A stretch of 13,992 nt of DNA from UBA11858 sp964589145 (lineage in GTDB: Bacteria; Chloroflexota; Anaerolineae; Anaerolineales; UBA11858), in contig CAZPSL010000233.1 in the NCBI GenBank assembly GCA_964589145.1, positions 1-13,992 on the forward strand, read 5' to 3'. Position 1 is the first letter of the stretch. Every line of letters starts with the position of its first letter. Under the pieces are notes generated by a model. It was not told where the DNA came from. It made no database searches and saw nothing but the letters and a program-made list of their open reading frames with translations. Below, piece after piece: positions 11,861 through 13,992 of this stretch. Position numbers and translations under genes: made by a program.

Positions 11861-13794
11861 GACCAGTTTTCCAAATTGAGAATCGTCACCTTCGGGATGC
11901 GGTTGGCATCCGAGTAAGCGATGGAAAGCGCCACGCGCCCCAGGTGGATAATGTCGCCGTGGTGCAAGGGTGTACCTTCGGGCGCAACCGGCTCGTAATT
12001 CACCCAGGTACCGGCCTGCGATCCGGCATCCTGAATAACAAACAAACCGTTGGTGCGTCGCAGGTTGGCGTGCATTGCGGAAATCGAGGCGTCTGTCAAC
12101 GCGATCATAACCCGCTTCGGGTCGCGCCCGATGCTGATTTCACGCCCGTCCAGCGGAATGCGGTTGAGCGGGTCATCGGCAGCGCTCCCGTCCAGCGGCT
12201 CCAGATAGGCGGGGGCTTCCGCCGCTCCCCGCCGTTGGGGCCAGGAAAAGCGGCTTACCCATCCAAATCGGCTGCGTCCCGGCACGGTGGCCGGGCGCAC
12301 CGGAACCGGCTGAGTCACCGGATCGGAATCAATTTCCCGCCGCGACTTGCGGGATTTTCCGTTCCCGTTCTGCCTGCCGAACTCGCGCGGGCGGATATGC
12401 CCGCCGACAATCAGCACCAGCAGCAGCACGCCTCCGGCAATCGCCGCCAGCACCCCGGCAATCAGCGGACCGTTGCGGGCGAGCGTTACCGCCACCGTCT
12501 GCGGCGTCTGCTGCACTGTGATCTGCACCGGGGTCTCAATTGTCACGCTGCTCAACCCCAGCGCATCCACCGCCTCCACCTGGAGGATATGCTCGCCGCT
12601 GGCCTGGTAGCCGTCCAAATTCCAGGTGAAGGTATCGAAAGGCGGGGCGGTATTCTCGTCTGCCAGTTGCCCGTCTACGTACAGACTGGTGCGCACCAGC
12701 GGGCGCGAATAGCCATCCGGGAATTCGACCACGATTTCGATGGCTTGCGATTTCGGGGTGTAATCCGGCTCGGCCTCGTGCATGGTGGCCGAAAAATCGC
12801 GGCGGTCGGCGCGCACAATCTGCTGCGGGGGAGAGACCAAAATCGGGTTTGGCGGGAGCACCTGCAAATCGAAGGTCTGCGGCTCACTGCGGATGGTCAG
12901 ATCATCCAGTTCGATGCGGGCGGCGACCTGGTGGATTCCGGCATCCCTGATTTTGGATTGATACGTCAGGTTGTAGATGTGACGGAGCGGTTCGAGATAC
13001 GAATCCGGATTTGGGAGGGGTTCCTCGCCCGAATAGGTGAACAACTGCCCCCCGGTGTGAGCGGCGGTCTCCGCCAGTTTTTGGGCGAACTCGCTATCGA
13101 AATAGGCCGGTGAACCCACCAGCCAGATGTTGATCACCACTCCCTCCTGCTGTGCCCGCGACAGCAGGCTTTCCAGCGCCCCGACGTTCTCGCGGGGCAT
13201 GTTCGGGGTCAGGAAGAGGATACTGCGCCCCATGCCGGGCCGCGGCGTCGGGTCGGCAGCGATGTCAATGGCGCGCGAAAGGGCATCCAGGCTCGGCTCG
13301 GCGGCGCGCGGATCAACATCGTAGGCGGTCAGCGCGTCCAGCCAGTCGGCGGCGGTACTGACGTGAGCCGCCTCGTACCCGTCGGCGGTGACCAAACTGA
13401 GGTTGTCGCTGGCGTTTGCGGGCTGGGCATCCGCCCATTCGGTGAGGGCGGTGAGGATATTGTCGTACCGCGAGATACCGTGCGAATCGCGGATGGCGAA
13501 TGCCCGCTCCAGGCTGAGCGCAAGCACAAACTGCGCGCCGGGGTGCTGCTCCTGCAAGGCGGTGAGCGGCAGCGGACGGCTGTCCTCCGCGATGGTGATG
13601 TTTTCCACCGTCAGGTTGTGCGCAAACGCCCCCTGCCCGTCAAAAACTTTCAGCGATGCCGAGATTTCGGGGAAATCCTGGGTGTTGGGCGGGGAAAGAA
13701 CGGCACTGGATGCCGTTTGTGCGCTTGCGGCAAGCGGCAACAGCAAAAGCAGCCCCAGCAGGAGCACAGCGGTTTTTTTCATGCGGCGAACCAT
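11857..13794 (-). CDS. exported vWA-like protein with TM helix and cytoplasmic FHA domain
   Basis: The protein has 645 residues. A signal peptide (about 5-25, KKTAVLLLGLLLLLPLAASAQ) is followed by a vWA-like domain (about 87-275). Its expected DxSxS metal site is replaced by LALSLERA (92-97), so metal binding looks lost. Beta-rich Ig-like repeats follow (about 285-430), with SLYVDGQLADENTAPPFDTF and GEHILQVEAVDALG typical of that fold. A membrane helix (442-465) precedes a basic cytoplasmic linker and a C-terminal FHA domain (about 547-625). The FHA domain keeps the phosphothreonine-binding residues: ISIGRD (Arg557), SAMH (Ser572, His575) and GTWVN (Asn599). The start at 13794 (MVRR) is preferred to 13782 because TAAAAT lies 6 nt upstream, as at mobA; 13782 remains possible. 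It is the first gene of a two-gene operon with the phosphatase. Confidence 0.9.
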   Translation of the reverse strand: MVRRMKKTAVLLLGLLLLLPLAASAQTASSAVLSPPNTQDFPEISASLKVFDGQGAFAHNLTVENITIAEDSRPLPLTALQEQHPGAQFVLALSLERAFAIRDSHGISRYDNILTALTEWADAQPANASDNLSLVTADGYEAAHVSTAADWLDALTAYDVDPRAAEPSLDALSRAIDIAADPTPRPGMGRSILFLTPNMPRENVGALESLLSRAQQEGVVINIWLVGSPAYFDSEFAQKLAETAAHTGGQLFTYSGEEPLPNPDSYLEPLRHIYNLTYQSKIRDAGIHQVAARIELDDLTIRSEPQTFDLQVLPPNPILVSPPQQIVRADRRDFSATMHEAEPDYTPKSQAIEIVVEFPDGYSRPLVRTSLYVDGQLADENTAPPFDTFTWNLDGYQASGEHILQVEAVDALGLSSVTIETPVQITVQQTPQTVAVTLARNGPLIAGVLAAIAGGVLLLVLIVGGHIRPREFGRQNGNGKSRKSRREIDSDPVTQPVPVRPATVPGRSRFGWVSRFSWPQRRGAAEAPAYLEPLDGSAADDPLNRIPLDGREISIGRDPKRVMIALTDASISAMHANLRRTNGLFVIQDAGSQAGTWVNYEPVAPEGTPLHHGDIIHLGRVALSIAYSDANRIPKVTILNLENWS

Positions 13795-13800
13795 ATCTGG

Positions 13801-13806
13801 ATTTTA
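13801..13806 (-). promoter_or_regulatory. -10 box of the FHA/PP2C operon, leaderless-type spacing
   Basis: TAAAAT on the minus strand is followed by CCAGAT and then the ATG at 13794, the same 6-nt spacing seen at mobA. No Shine-Dalgarno is present and no clear -35 hexamer is seen. The motif supports a leaderless transcript starting at the first codon. Confidence 0.45.
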
Positions 13807-13851
13807 GCACATTTTGACGGGGGTGTTTTGGCGGGGCGTTTTGGGGGTGCA

Positions 13852-13992
13852 GGGTGCAGGCAAATGTTGTAGAAATTCCTATGTGTTTCCCTCGCCCCGC
13901 ACACAAGACTGGCAGTCCTGGCAGGACTGCCAGTCTTCATTTTGCGAACAGGACAGGCACCGAACACCCCGCCCCGCCGGGGGGAGGGCAGG
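13852..13992. mobile_element. partial copy of the 135-bp element family, expanded by a palindrome
   Basis: The copy starts GGGTGCAGGCAAATGTTG followed by TAGAAA at 13852, identical to the left end of copy 2. It reaches the familiar CGGGGGGAGGGCAGG at the window edge, where it is cut off. At the edge it is already 141 bp long, against 93 bp at the same landmark in copy 2. Part of the excess is a perfect palindrome with 16-bp arms around one G (13905-13937, core GTCCTGGCAGGAC). The opposite end and any target duplication lie outside the window. Confidence 0.65.

Noticed and set aside
11944..13113. Plus-strand open frame (389 codons) opposite the FHA gene
   Set aside because: The FHA, membrane and vWA-like segments are clear on the minus strand; this frame has none.

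Overview
The window looks like a chromosomal segment of a GC-rich Chloroflexota bacterium, probably Anaerolineae. This is an inference. It rests on the tripartite phospho-signalling genes, on a secreted protease carrying a 'YLPLVMN' motif of the kind I associate with exported Chloroflexi proteins, and on intergenic DNA crowded with G/C-run hairpins and 7-8 bp tandem repeats. No phage, conjugation, CRISPR or transposase gene is visible.

Left block (73-3073, minus strand): a three-gene run in the order TlpA/ResA-like membrane thioredoxin, MoeZ-type E1-like adenylyltransferase fused to a rhodanese domain, and aconitase X large subunit. The first two are tightly packed: the ribosome binding site of the second lies just upstream of the stop of the first. 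Next comes about 0.8 kb without protein genes (3074-3886). It holds two full copies of a 135-bp mobile-element-like repeat, each with imperfect terminal inverted repeats and its own perfect 8-bp target duplication (ATTCGGAC and CAGTGTGC). Between them is a 234-bp multi-hairpin element. The second 135-bp copy sits exactly at the 3' end of a tRNA-Arg(CCT) gene. An array of 8-bp units beyond the tRNA supplies the tRNA promoter's -35 box and also the stop codon and last ~21 codons of mobA.

Middle block (4033-8202): mobA (minus) is divergent from amrS (plus) across a 106-bp region built of 7-bp repeats in both orientations. A secreted subtilisin-like protease follows amrS. After it lies a repeat-rich gap (8203-8637) with a second multi-hairpin element and one lone end of the 135-bp repeat family.

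Right block (8638-13794): a membrane protein with a degenerate PP2C-like cytoplasmic domain and a propeller-like outer domain (plus) faces a two-gene operon on the minus strand. That operon encodes an exported vWA-like/FHA membrane protein and an intact, membrane-anchored PP2C phosphatase, joined by a GTGA stop/start overlap. Together they look like a Ser/Thr phosphorylation signalling module; a kinase is expected but not present here. The right edge (13852-13992) is an incomplete further copy of the 135-bp family, expanded by another palindrome.

The strongest non-gene signals are the 135-bp element with verified target duplications and swapped end types, the octamer array embedded in a tRNA promoter and in the mobA stop, and a pair of hairpin elements whose outer stems differ in sequence yet stay perfectly paired.
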